Of a stretch of 64,000 bases of DNA, positions 38,582-47,606 are shown one piece after another. The stretch's first letter is position 1. Every line of letters begins with the position of its first letter. The DNA is from Pseudomonas frederiksbergensis (GTDB lineage Bacteria > Pseudomonadota > Gammaproteobacteria > Pseudomonadales > Pseudomonadaceae): contig NZ_FNTF01000002.1 in NCBI RefSeq assembly GCF_900105495.1, positions 5,634,501-5,698,500 of the forward strand, in the 5' to 3' direction. The notes below the pieces were generated by a model. That model searched no databases, was not told the DNA's origin, and saw only the letters and a list, made by a program, of their open reading frames with translations. A program made the translations under genes and the position numbers.

Positions 38582-38714
38582 TGTAGCAGCTGGCGAAGCC
38601 TGCGTTCGGCGACGTAGTCGTCGTAAATCCGGCAAACGCGGTTTACCTGAAAGACCGTAGCGCCTGATTTTACGACGACTACGTCGCCGAACGCAGGCTT
38701 CGCCAGCTGCTACA
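38582..38714. repeat. Perfect 46-bp inverted repeat
   Basis: Arms at 38582-38627 and 38669-38714 are exact reverse complements over 46 bp, with a 41-nt loop. The arm starts TGTAGCAGCTGGCGAAGCC. It is unrelated in sequence to the main REP family and lies between gacS and ldhA. Confidence 0.92.
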
Positions 38715-38717
38715 AAA

Positions 38718-38744
38718 GCGTGAAAAGCGTGAAAAGCGTGAAAT
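38718..38744 (+). repeat. Three tandem 9-nt repeats before ldhA
   Basis: GCGTGAAAA occurs three times head to tail (the third ends AAAT), directly before the ldhA ribosome site. Confidence 0.8.
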
Positions 38745-38760
38745 TTTCCAGGAGGACCGC

Positions 38761-39753
38761 ATGCGTACGATTCTTTTCAGTAGCCAGACCTACGATCGCG
38801 ACAGTTTTCTGGGTGCCGACCTGCCCGCCGGCATTGAACTGCACTTTCAATCAGCGCGACTGAGCCTTGATACGGTGGCGCTGGCGGAGCATCACGAAGT
38901 GGTCTGTGCCTTCATTAATGATGACCTCAGTACGCCGGTGCTCGAACGCCTGGCCGCGGGCGGCACACGCCTGATCGCCCTGCGTTCGGCGGGCTACAAC
39001 CATGTCGACCTGGCAGTGGCAAAACGTTTGGGGCTGGCGATTGTGCGCGTCCCGGCCTACTCGCCCCACGCAGTGGCGGAACATGCGGTGGCGCTGATCC
39101 TGGCGCTCAACCGACGCCTGCACCGCGCCTACAACCGCACGCGCGAAGGGGATTTCAGCCTGCACGGGCTGACCGGCTTCGACCTTGTGGGCAAGACCGT
39201 CGGCGTGGTCGGCACCGGGCAGATCGGCGCGACCTTCGCGAAAATCATGAACGGCTTTGGCTGCCAATTGCTGGCGTACGACCCTTTCCCCAACCCGCAA
39301 GTCGAAGCGCTCGGCGCCCGTTACCTGAGCCTGCCGCAACTGCTGGCCGAGTCGCAGATCATCAGCCTGCACTGCCCGCTCAACGAACAAAGCAAACACT
39401 TGATCAATCGCGAGTCCCTGGCGCACATGCAAGCGGGTGCGATGCTGATCAACACCGGCCGCGGTGGCCTGGTGGACACGCCGGCGCTGATCGACGCGTT
39501 GAAGGACGGTCAACTGGGTTATCTGGGGCTGGATGTGTATGAAGAGGAGGCACAGCTGTTCTTCGAGGACCGTTCCGACCTGCCGCTGCAGGACGATGTG
39601 CTGGCACGGCTGCTGACCTTTCCGAACGTGATCATCACCGCTCACCAGGCCTTCCTCACCCGCGAAGCCCTGGGCGCGATTGCCGCGACTACCCTGCAGA
39701 ACATCGCCGCCTGGGCAGCAGGCGCGCCTGCGAATCTGGTAACGGCTGACTGA
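38761..39753 (+). CDS. ldhA: D-lactate dehydrogenase
   Basis: NADH-dependent reduction of pyruvate to D-lactate during oxygen limitation. The 330-residue D-2-hydroxyacid dehydrogenase has the NAD motif VGVVGTGQIGATFAK, the catalytic arginine in LHCPLNEQSK/NTGRGGLVDT, and the acid residue in GLDVYEEEAQLFFED. The catalytic histidine is in ITAHQAFLTREAL. The ELFFEDRS-type segment favours fermentative LdhA over other family members. AGGAGG lies just upstream of ATG 38761. gacS-ldhA adjacency matches PAO1 PA0928-PA0927. Confidence 0.93.
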   Translation: MRTILFSSQTYDRDSFLGADLPAGIELHFQSARLSLDTVALAEHHEVVCAFINDDLSTPVLERLAAGGTRLIALRSAGYNHVDLAVAKRLGLAIVRVPAYSPHAVAEHAVALILALNRRLHRAYNRTREGDFSLHGLTGFDLVGKTVGVVGTGQIGATFAKIMNGFGCQLLAYDPFPNPQVEALGARYLSLPQLLAESQIISLHCPLNEQSKHLINRESLAHMQAGAMLINTGRGGLVDTPALIDALKDGQLGYLGLDVYEEEAQLFFEDRSDLPLQDDVLARLLTFPNVIITAHQAFLTREALGAIAATTLQNIAAWAAGAPANLVTAD

Positions 39754-39830
39754 ACCAGATCGAAGGTCATACGCCCGCTCCATGCTGCGCTGATGTCCGT
39801 GCTAGCATGCCGCGCATATTTGGAGGACCC

Positions 39831-40265
39831 ATGGTCGAACACGATTTCCGCTATAGCCTGATGAACCCGCAACACACCCTCACCGAATGCCGCGCCCTTG
39901 TGCCGGGGCGTTATCAAGTCACCGGCAACGGCGGCTCGATTCGTAACAACGACGTGCTGGTAGTGACCCTGAAAGGCGCCAAGGACTTGTCCATGCGCCT
40001 GACCGTCGAAACGGTTCGCCACTTGATCAACCCGCCCGGCCAATGGGTCGCGGTGGCCAGTGGTCCGGTGTTCGGTGAACTGGCGATCCACACCTGGAAA
40101 GTCAACTGCGACAGCTGCGCCAAAGAGCTGAGCTTCGAGTTCGCGGTCGACGCCAAGCTGGGCAACAAGGCTGAAAAGCCTGCTGCCACTGCTCGGATTG
40201 CCGAATTGGGCTGGTCCACGGTCAGCGAGAAGCACCTGTGCCCGAAATGCCAGGAGCCTGCGTGA
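39831..40265 (+). CDS. Conserved protein with C-terminal CxxC pairs
   Basis: A 144-residue protein of unknown function. ATG 39831 follows a strong GGAGG site; the open frame begins 24 nt earlier. Two cysteine pairs, CDSC near residue 91 and CPKC close to the C-terminus, could bind one zinc ion. The N-terminal half resembles a small beta domain. The stop overlaps the start of the META lipoprotein gene by one base, indicating an operon. Confidence 0.75.
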   Translation: MVEHDFRYSLMNPQHTLTECRALVPGRYQVTGNGGSIRNNDVLVVTLKGAKDLSMRLTVETVRHLINPPGQWVAVASGPVFGELAIHTWKVNCDSCAKELSFEFAVDAKLGNKAEKPAATARIAELGWSTVSEKHLCPKCQEPA

Positions 40266-40669
40266 TGAAACGCCTCGCTCTGTCCGCGATGGTTGGCGCC
40301 AGCCTGCTGGGCTGCGCCGCCGAGCCGGTGCAATTGCAACACAACCGCAGCTACATTCTGGAGTGGATCGGCGAACGTCCGTTGATGGATTACAGCCACC
40401 TGACCATCACCCTCGGTGACGACGGTCGGGCCTACGGCAACGGTGGCTGCAACCACTGGTTCGCACCGTACACCCTGGAAGGCGACAAGCTGAGCTTCGG
40501 CAAGGTTGGCAGCACACGCAAGCTGTGTGCGCCGGCGCTGATGGAGCAGGAAAAGCGTTTCCTCCAGGCGTTGGAAAACGTTCAGCGCTGGGACGTCTCG
40601 CCGATCGACCAGATGCGTTTCTGGCCGGCAGAAGGCAAACCCTTGCGCTGGTGGCTTGAAGAGGGTTAA
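40265..40669 (+). CDS. META-domain lipoprotein (HslJ-like)
   Basis: A 134-residue lipoprotein: a signal peptide ends in the lipobox SLLGC and is followed by a META domain with the pattern YGNGGCNHWFAPYTLEGDKLSFG and TRKLCAP. META/HslJ proteins are linked to heat or novobiocin tolerance in E. coli; the molecular role is unknown. An aspartate retention signal at +2 is absent (AAE follows the cysteine), so the outer membrane is likely. It is coupled to the preceding gene. Confidence 0.85.
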   Translation: MKRLALSAMVGASLLGCAAEPVQLQHNRSYILEWIGERPLMDYSHLTITLGDDGRAYGNGGCNHWFAPYTLEGDKLSFGKVGSTRKLCAPALMEQEKRFLQALENVQRWDVSPIDQMRFWPAEGKPLRWWLEEG

Positions 40670-40679
40670 CCCTCTCAAT

Positions 40680-40811
40680 TGTGGCGAGGGAGCTTGCTCC
40701 CGCTGGGCTGCAAAGCAGCCCTAAACCCAACCACTTCGTGTCGTCAGGTACACCGCATACACAGCTTTACGATTGCTGCGCAATCGAGCGGGAGCAAGCT
40801 CCCTCGCCACA
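40680..40811. repeat. Inverted REP pair, GAGGGAGCTTGCTCCC variant
   Basis: GTGGCGAGGGAGCTTGCTCCCGCT and the inverse AGCGGGAGCAAGCTCCCTCGCCAC are separated by about 85 nt, between convergent genes. This is a sequence variant of the main REP design with compensating changes in the stem. Confidence 0.85.
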
Positions 40812-40831
40812 GGTGGGAACGATCAGCGCAC

Positions 40832-41299
40832 TCAGTTCTTCGCCTGCAACGCCTCAAGCTTCGCCATCACCCCCGCCGCCGTCTGCTCGCCCATCAACTG
40901 TTCCCGTACCTTGCCCTTGTTATCGATGATGTAAGTCACCGGCAACGCCTCACTGCGCGGCACCTCAAACAGATCAGCCGGATCAGAAGCCAGTACGGTG
41001 AACTTGATGCCCAGTTTTTCACTGGCGCTTTTCAGCTCTTCCCCCTGCACATTGTCGAAGTTGACCCCGAACACCCCAATCTTCTTGTCCTTGAGCTGAT
41101 CGGCCAACGCGTTCAATTCCGGGATCTCGGTTCGGCACGGCCCGCACCATTCAGCCCAGTAATTGAGCACCAGCCATTGTTTGTCCAGGCGTTCGGCGGC
41201 GACTTTCTGGCCGTTCTGGTCGATGCCATAGTCGTTACCGCAGCCCCCCAGCAATAACGTACCGATGATCGCCAATGCCGCTGCCAGTCGCCTAGTCAT
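40832..41299 (-). CDS. TlpA-family thiol-disulfide oxidoreductase lipoprotein
   Basis: A 155-residue lipoprotein: signal peptide with lipobox LLGGC, then a thioredoxin fold with the active site AEWCGPCRTE, the cis-proline loop EALPVTYII and the TlpA/ResA insertion GVNFDNVQGEEL. It probably acts as a membrane-tethered disulfide reductase, for example in cytochrome c maturation or periplasmic redox repair; the partner is unknown. ATG 41299 has AAGGA seven bases upstream. It is divergent from arsC. Confidence 0.9.
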   Translation of the reverse strand: MTRRLAAALAIIGTLLLGGCGNDYGIDQNGQKVAAERLDKQWLVLNYWAEWCGPCRTEIPELNALADQLKDKKIGVFGVNFDNVQGEELKSASEKLGIKFTVLASDPADLFEVPRSEALPVTYIIDNKGKVREQLMGEQTAAGVMAKLEALQAKN

Positions 41300-41413
41300 G
41301 TCGTATTCCTTGTTGAAAATTGAATGTGCCTGCGACCCATCGCCTCCCAAGGTTCTGGATTACGCGCTGCACAGTTAGAATAGCCGTCACCTTACGCAAG
41401 ATGCGAACCGCAC

Positions 41414-42360
<947 letters not shown>

Positions 42361-42361
42361 C

Positions 42362-42787
42362 GTGGCCAAAAAGCCGAAGATTTTGCCCTCCATCGAATGG
42401 CTCGAACCGCGGGTTCGGGCGATGCGCGTCATCAGCCTGCTGTGCTACTTCGGTCTGGTGGGTTTGCTGTGCGCCTACTACCTGGTCTTCGCCGACCTGC
42501 ACGGCGCCCGTCCGTGGGTGATTCTGCTGATCGAACTGGTGCCGCTGCTGTTGCTGGCGCCGGGGATGATTATCGGCAGTGCGCGCGGGCATTCATGGAT
42601 GTGTTTTGTGGTGAACCTGTATTTCATCAAGGGCGCATTGGCGGCGTATGACCCGAACCGGCAGCTGTTTGGCTTGCTGGAAATGGGCGCCAGCGTGGCG
42701 GTGTTCTGCTCGGCGCTGTTGTATGTGCGATGGCGGTTTCAGTTGAACCGCAAGTTGGCGGGTGAAGGCGAAACCGCGGCAGCCTGA
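42362..42787 (+). CDS. DUF2069 inner-membrane protein
   Basis: A 141-residue membrane protein with four hydrophobic helices (LLCYFGLVGLLCAYYLVF, VILLIELVPLLLLAPGMI, WMCFVVNLYFIKGALAAY and a fourth near LLEMGASVAVFCSALLYVRW). The pattern is DUF2069, function unknown. GTG 42362 lies two bases after the wrbA stop with GGGAA upstream; the open frame begins earlier inside wrbA. It is the last gene of arsC-wrbA-DUF2069. Confidence 0.87.
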   Translation: MAKKPKILPSIEWLEPRVRAMRVISLLCYFGLVGLLCAYYLVFADLHGARPWVILLIELVPLLLLAPGMIIGSARGHSWMCFVVNLYFIKGALAAYDPNRQLFGLLEMGASVAVFCSALLYVRWRFQLNRKLAGEGETAAA

Positions 42788-42799
42788 TCCTCCTACAGT

Positions 42800-42902
42800 G
42801 ATCGTTCCCACGCTCTGCGTGGGAATGCATCAAGTGACGCTCCGCGTCACAGGGACGCGGAGCGTCCCGGGCGGCATTCCCACGCGGAGCGTGGGAACGA
42901 TC
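42800..42902. repeat. Long palindromic element, GATCGTTCCCACGC family
   Basis: Outer arms GATCGTTCCCACGC and GCGTGGGAACGATC enclose inner hairpins GACGCTCCGCGTC and GACGCGGAGCGTCC. The same about 100-nt unit recurs at 46178, 50290 and 54187. Confidence 0.9.
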
Positions 42903-42909
42903 ATTTTCG

Positions 42910-43584
42910 TCAGTGGTTGACGGTGTAGGCGAGCATCATCGATATCTGACTCATCGGCCGCCCACCACTTTCTTCATGCCACTGGTTGAACACCCCCTGC
43001 ACCGTGGCCAGATCCCGCAGGCTGGTCGGCACCTTGTCCACAATCTTCTGCGCATTCAACGCCGCGACCACGTCATAACTCGGCACAAACGTATCCTTGC
43101 CGACCATGCGCAAGAACCGCGGAGCCGACAAGCCACCCAATTGATGGCCGCGCTTTTTCAGGTAGGTCCACAACCCAACGATATCCGTGACTGGCCAATC
43201 GGCGATCAACGCGCCAAAGCTGCCCTTCTCATGCGCCACATCCAGAATGAACTGCGCATTGCGCGGCACGCTCTTGAGTTTGCCCAGATGACGAATGATC
43301 CGCGCGTCCTGCATCAGACGCTCAAGGTGTTCGGCACTCATCAGCACGACTTTCTCAGGGTCGAACTTGAAGAACACTTCTTCGAACGCCGGCCATTTGG
43401 CGTCCACCAGGCTGTGCTTGAGCCCGGCACGGAAGACGCGCAGCGCCATGGTCGAGAGGTAGCGGTCGTCGCTGATCTTGCGCAATTGCGCCGGAGTTTT
43501 CGGAACAGGCAGATGGGCTTCCAGTTCAGCTGCCGAACCGAAGCGGTTCAGACAGTATTCGTGCAGCCACTTGTAATCGCGCAT
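42910..43584 (-). CDS. DNA-3-methyladenine glycosylase I-like protein
   Basis: A 224-residue protein of the adenine-glycosylase (Tag) fold. Matching segments include FRAGLKHSLVDAKWPAFEEVFFKFDP and MQDARIIRHLGKLKSVPRNAQFILD, the latter typical of Tag helix-hairpin regions. It would excise 3-methyladenine from DNA. The N-terminal cysteine and histidine that hold zinc in E. coli Tag are not recognisable (MRDYKWLHEYCLN), so it is a divergent subgroup. ATG 43584 has GGAAAGG upstream; the frame extends 11 codons further. Confidence 0.7.
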   Translation of the reverse strand: MRDYKWLHEYCLNRFGSAAELEAHLPVPKTPAQLRKISDDRYLSTMALRVFRAGLKHSLVDAKWPAFEEVFFKFDPEKVVLMSAEHLERLMQDARIIRHLGKLKSVPRNAQFILDVAHEKGSFGALIADWPVTDIVGLWTYLKKRGHQLGGLSAPRFLRMVGKDTFVPSYDVVAALNAQKIVDKVPTSLRDLATVQGVFNQWHEESGGRPMSQISMMLAYTVNH

Positions 43585-43616
43585 GCCCTTTCCTGATGAG
43601 TAAGTGAACAGACTCA

Positions 43617-43706
43617 TGTGGGAGCCAGCCTGCTGGTGATAGCGGTGGGTCAGTCAACAACGATGTGTCTGACCGACCGCTATCGCCAGCAGGCTGGCTC
43701 CCACAG
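43617..43706. repeat. Inverted REP pair, CCAGC variant
   Basis: GTGGGAGCCAGCCTGCTGGTGAT and ATCGCCAGCAGGCTGGCTCCCAC, a stem-compensated variant of the main REP family, separated by about 43 nt. Confidence 0.87.
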
Positions 43707-43715
43707 TGATTGTGT

Positions 43716-44540
43716 TTAGAGGTTGACTACGTTGACGAACCGCGAAGCGGCAGTTTCATCGATACGCAGATTGGTGAAGTCGAACAGATTACGGTCCGCC
43801 AGTTGCGACGGGATCACGTTCTGCAAGCTGCGAAAAATGCTTTCGGTGCGACCTGGCGTCTTGCGTTCCCACTCCTGAAGCATGTCCTTGACCACCTGGC
43901 GTTGCAGGTTTTCCTGGGAACCGCAGAGGTTGCACGGGATGATCGGGAATTGCTTGAAGTCCGAGTAGGCCTGGATGTCCTTTTCGTTGCAGTAGGCCAG
44001 CGGGCGGATCACCACGTTGCGGCCATCGTCGGCGCGCAGCTTCGGCGGCATGGCTTTGAGCGAACCGTTGAAGAACATGTTCAGGAAAAAGGTCTCGACG
44101 ATATCGTCGCGGTGATGACCGAGGGCCATCTTGGTCGCGCCGATTTGGTCGGCAAAGGTGTAGAGCGTGCCGCGACGCAGGCGCGAGCACAGCGAACAGG
44201 TGGTCTTGCCTTCCGGGATCAGCTCCTTGACCACCGAATAGGTGTCTTTCTCGACGATGTGGTACTCGACGCCCAGCTCTTTGAGATAGGCCGGCAGCAC
44301 ATGCTCGGGGAAACCCGGCTGTTTCTGGTCCATGTTCACGGCCACGATCTCGAACTTGATCGGGGCGACCTTCTGCAAGTGCAACAGCACGTCGAGCATG
44401 GTGTAGCTGTCCTTGCCACCGGACAGGCAGACCATGACCTTGTCGCCGTCTTCAATCATGTTGAAATCGGCAACAGCCTCACCAGCCTGGCGGCGAAGGC
44501 GCTTTTGCAGTTTGTTCTGGTTGACCGTAAGAGTGCCCAT
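43716..44540 (-). CDS. ttcA: tRNA 2-thiocytidine biosynthesis protein
   Basis: Forms 2-thiocytidine at position 32 of certain tRNAs using ATP and an iron-sulfur cluster. The 274-residue protein has the PP-loop [13 protein letters not shown] and two cysteine pairs ([10 protein letters not shown] and CNLCGSQ) that ligate the cluster. The [11 protein letters not shown] motif is also present. ATG 44540 gives the family length; the frame extends 19 codons upstream without conservation. Confidence 0.96.
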   Translation of the reverse strand: MGTLTVNQNKLQKRLRRQAGEAVADFNMIEDGDKVMVCLSGGKDSYTMLDVLLHLQKVAPIKFEIVAVNMDQKQPGFPEHVLPAYLKELGVEYHIVEKDTYSVVKELIPEGKTTCSLCSRLRRGTLYTFADQIGATKMALGHHRDDIVETFFLNMFFNGSLKAMPPKLRADDGRNVVIRPLAYCNEKDIQAYSDFKQFPIIPCNLCGSQENLQRQVVKDMLQEWERKTPGRTESIFRSLQNVIPSQLADRNLFDFTNLRIDETAASRFVNVVNL

Positions 44541-44617
44541 GACGCGAAATCCGTGAGGTGTGACGAAAGGCCGGCATTTTACGCAAAAACCGGTCACGGG
44601 CGAAGAGCCCCCTATCC

Positions 44618-44709
44618 CCTGTGGGAGCGAGCCTGCTCGCGATTATGGTGTGACAGGTTGCATTGATATTGACTGACACTACGCCATCGCGAGCAGGCTC
44701 GCTCCCACA
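44618..44709. repeat. Inverted REP pair
   Basis: Main-family REP pair. The gap 44541-44914 between ttcA and the divergent Yip1 gene holds this pair, the promoter candidate at 44803-44809 and nothing else that I can identify. Confidence 0.9.
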
Positions 44710-44802
44710 AAGGTCTGGGTGCACAGACCCTGCGGCGATTAACAGACGTGTTTACAGTGCAATTTGCTCTAAAGCCCTGCAACCCGCGCCGTTAAGACCT
44801 TT

Positions 44803-44809
44803 CTATACT
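44803..44809 (+). promoter_or_regulatory. Sigma-S-type -10 element before the Yip1 gene
   Basis: CTATACT matches the sigma-S -10 consensus, including the -13 C, and no good -35 lies 17 bp upstream. It is about 105 bp before the start codon. Confidence 0.45.
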
Positions 44810-44914
44810 GCGACATAAGGTCGCACACATAATCCAGACCTTTCCTTACTCGGCCACTTTGGCCTGTAGGCGCTCCACTGGGGGGCGACGGTAAAAACAA
44901 GAGGAGTGACTGGC

Positions 44915-45517
44915 ATGATCCATCACGTAGTGGGGCTCTTCACCCACCCTGACCAAGAATGGAAAGAGATTCGTGGCGACCAGGAGGAAAGCATCAGCCA
45001 CATGTATCTCACTCATACCCTGATTCTGGCGGCGATCCCTGCGGTGTCGGCATTTATTGGCACTACACAGGTCGGCTGGGTCATTGGCAGTCGCGCACCA
45101 GTGATGCTGACGATGGAAAGCGCGATATGGATGACGGTCATGTCGTACCTGGCGATGCTGGGCGGTGTGGCGGTAATGGGCGCGTTCATCCACTGGATGG
45201 CGCGCACCTATGACGCCAACCCGAGCCTGGCACGCTGCGTTGCATTTGCGACCTACACCGCGACACCGCTGTTTATCGGCGGTCTGGCGGCGCTGTACCC
45301 ACACATGTGGCTTGGGATGATCGTTGGCACCGCGGCCATCTGCTACACGGTGTACCTGCTGTATGTGGGGCTACCCACTTTCATGAACATTCCATCAGAC
45401 GAGGGATTTCTGTTTTCGAGTTCGGTGCTTGCTGTAGGCCTGGTGGTGCTAGTGGCCATCATGGCGTTCACAGTCATTGTCTGGGGACTCGGCGTGGGGC
45501 CGGTCTATACGAACTAG
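44915..45517 (+). CDS. Yip1-family inner-membrane protein
   Basis: A 200-residue protein with the Yip1 pattern. An N-terminal amphipathic start (MIHHVVGLFTHPDQEWKEI) is followed by about five hydrophobic helices, including MLGGVAVMGAFIHWM and YTATPLFIGGLAALYPH. Family function in bacteria is not established. ATG 44915 has GAGGAG eight bases upstream, better placed than the GTG at 44906. A hairpin follows the stop. Confidence 0.85.
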   Translation: MIHHVVGLFTHPDQEWKEIRGDQEESISHMYLTHTLILAAIPAVSAFIGTTQVGWVIGSRAPVMLTMESAIWMTVMSYLAMLGGVAVMGAFIHWMARTYDANPSLARCVAFATYTATPLFIGGLAALYPHMWLGMIVGTAAICYTVYLLYVGLPTFMNIPSDEGFLFSSSVLAVGLVVLVAIMAFTVIVWGLGVGPVYTN

Positions 45518-45551
45518 CCACTCTTCACCCAAAAACAAGATCTGCCAACAC

Positions 45552-45571
45552 AGGCCGCCGCAAGGCGGCCT
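45552..45571 (+). terminator. Hairpin after the Yip1 gene
   Basis: AGGCCGCC and GGCGGCCT form an 8-bp stem with a GCAA tetraloop, but only a short T-run follows. Confidence 0.55.
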
Positions 45572-45675
45572 TCTAATGTTCAAGGATAGAAAACGGTGAC
45601 GACCATTCGGCGCCTGAACGATTCGCAAGTCCCAAGGGTTGCGGCATACTCGACGCCTCTGGAGATCCATCAAGC

Positions 45676-46170
45676 ATGCCCGAGCAACTCAATTCCCGCG
45701 TCGAAGACTGTTACCAGCTAGCCGAATCCTTTTTCAAACGACCTTTCAAACGCCCCGTGGTGAGCCTCAAGCTGCGCGGACAAAAAGCCGGTGTCGCGCA
45801 TTTGCACGAGAATCTGCTGCGCTTCAATCCACAGCTGTACCGGGAAAATACCGAAGACTTCCTCAAGCAAACCGTGGCCCATGAGGTTGCGCACCTGATC
45901 GCCCATCAACTGTTCGGCGACCGCATCCAGCCCCATGGCGAAGAGTGGCAACTGATCATGCGCGGCGTGTACGAGCTGCCGCCCAATCGCTGCCACACCT
46001 ATGACGTCAAACGCCGCAGCATGACCCGCTACATCTACAAATGCCCGTGCCCCGACAGCGATTTCCCGTTTTCGGCGCAGCGTCATGGTTTGGTGAGACA
46101 GGGGCGACGGTATTTGTGTCGGCGGTGCCGGAGCACGTTGGTGTTTAGTGGGGAAATGCGGGTCGAGTGA
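45676..46170 (+). CDS. sprT: SprT-family metalloprotease-like protein
   Basis: A 164-residue protein. The zinc-protease motif HEVAH is at residues 69-73 and a third ligand is probably in HGEEWQLIMR. A C-terminal zinc ribbon has CPCPD and CRRCRSTLVF. SprT is related to the Spartan/Wss1 proteases that clear DNA-protein crosslinks; the bacterial role is not established. It is monocistronic, followed by a palindromic repeat. Confidence 0.93.
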   Translation: MPEQLNSRVEDCYQLAESFFKRPFKRPVVSLKLRGQKAGVAHLHENLLRFNPQLYRENTEDFLKQTVAHEVAHLIAHQLFGDRIQPHGEEWQLIMRGVYELPPNRCHTYDVKRRSMTRYIYKCPCPDSDFPFSAQRHGLVRQGRRYLCRRCRSTLVFSGEMRVE

Positions 46171-46177
46171 CCCACAT

Positions 46178-46281
46178 GATCGTTCCCACGCTCTGCGTGG
46201 GAATGCCGCCATGGACGCTCCGCGTCCACTGTGACGCAGAGCGTCACGGGATGCATTCCCACGCGGAGCATGGGAACGATC
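46178..46281. repeat. Long palindromic element, GATCGTTCCCACGC family
   Basis: Second copy of the about 100-nt element, lying between convergent sprT and the CaiB-family gene and touching the latter's stop codon. Confidence 0.9.
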
Positions 46282-47462
46282 TATGTAACGACCCTGGCAC
46301 GGCGCAACTCCGCGATCTGCTCAGCGCTATACCCCAACTCCTCCAACACCTGATCCGTATGCTGCCCTATGGCCGCGCCAATATGCCGAGGCTCAGGCAA
46401 GCCGTCCGAAAACTTCAACGGACACGCCATCTGCGCCTGAGTCGTCCCGTCACCCCGCGGCACTTCGGTCACCAGCGCCCGCGCCTTCACCTGCGGATGC
46501 CGCACCGCTTCGCCCAGGCTCAACACCGGCTCGACGCACGCATCGACGCCGGCGAACAGCTCACACAACTCGGCAAAGTCGTGTTTTTCGAATTCAATCT
46601 TCAACGCCTCCTTGAGCGCCTGTTGCCGGGCCGGCTCGGGCGACAGCCCCTGGGCCGCCAGTTCCGGGCGACCCAATGCCGTGCAGAGTTGCTGCATGAA
46701 CACCGGCTCCAGACTGCCCACCGAGAACCAGCGCCCATCGCGGGAACGGTAATAGTCGTAGAAGCTGCCGCCATTGAGCATCTGATTTTCCCTGCCCGGC
46801 TCCACCCCGCAGGCCAGGTACCCGGCACCGGCCATGGCGTTCAGGCTGAACACACAGTCGGTCATGCTCACATCCAGATGCTGCCCCTGCCCGGTTTGCT
46901 GCCGGGCGATGACCGCCGCCAGCAGGCCGATCACCCCGTGCAACGAGCCACCGGCGATATCCGCCACTTGCATGCCCAACGGCAACGGGCCACTGTCGGC
47001 GCGGCCGGTGTAGCTCGAAAGCCCCGCCAACGCCAGGTAGTTGATGTCGTGGCCGGCGCGGTCCTTGTAGGGGCCGGTCTGGCCATACCCGGTGATCGAC
47101 ACATAAATCAGCTTCGGATTAATCGCCATCAAGGCTTCATAGCCCAAACCCAACCGGTCCATCACGCCGGGACGGAATTGCTCCAGCACGATGTCGTAGT
47201 CCTGCAACAACTGCTTGATCACCTCCAGCGCCTCGGGCTGCTTGAGGTCCAGCGCCAGGCTGCGCTTGTTGCGATTGAGATAGGCGTGGCTGGCCGAGAC
47301 GCCTTGATCATGCGGTGGCAACACCCGCAACAGGTCCATGCGTGTTGGCGATTCGATGCGCAACACCTCGGCGCCCATGTCCGCCAGCAGCAACGAGGCG
47401 AACGGCCCCGGCAGCAATGTCGAGAAATCCAGAACCTTGAGTGATGCCAGTGGACCGAGCAT
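46281..47462 (-). CDS. CaiB/BaiF CoA-transferase, alpha-methylacyl-CoA racemase-like
   Basis: A 393-residue class III CoA-transferase family protein. The GHDINYLALAGLSS segment matches the catalytic histidine region of alpha-methylacyl-CoA racemase, and VADIAGGSLHGVIGLLAA carries the partner aspartate. This favours a racemase role, inverting 2-methylacyl-CoA during branched-chain acid breakdown, over CoA transfer. The N-terminus LASLKVLDFSTLLPGPFA is standard. No neighbouring beta-oxidation genes are seen, so the substrate is not fixed by context. Confidence 0.87.
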   Translation of the reverse strand: MLGPLASLKVLDFSTLLPGPFASLLLADMGAEVLRIESPTRMDLLRVLPPHDQGVSASHAYLNRNKRSLALDLKQPEALEVIKQLLQDYDIVLEQFRPGVMDRLGLGYEALMAINPKLIYVSITGYGQTGPYKDRAGHDINYLALAGLSSYTGRADSGPLPLGMQVADIAGGSLHGVIGLLAAVIARQQTGQGQHLDVSMTDCVFSLNAMAGAGYLACGVEPGRENQMLNGGSFYDYYRSRDGRWFSVGSLEPVFMQQLCTALGRPELAAQGLSPEPARQQALKEALKIEFEKHDFAELCELFAGVDACVEPVLSLGEAVRHPQVKARALVTEVPRGDGTTQAQMACPLKFSDGLPEPRHIGAAIGQHTDQVLEELGYSAEQIAELRRARVVT

Positions 47463-47567
47463 GGGCGTTCTCCGTAAACGATGCCTCCAGACTAGGCAGC
47501 CTACGCCCTTGCAGCAATCACCTTATGCGTCAGTTGCGCTGACCGTTGCGCTCAAATCCCAGACATG

Positions 47568-47593
47568 AAAAAACCCGCCGAAGCGGGTTTTTT
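47568..47593 (-). terminator. dctA terminator
   Basis: AAAAAACCCGC and GCGGGTTTTTT with a CGAA loop, 14 nt past the dctA stop. Confidence 0.9.
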
Positions 47594-47606
47594 CAGTGCA
47601 GCCGTC

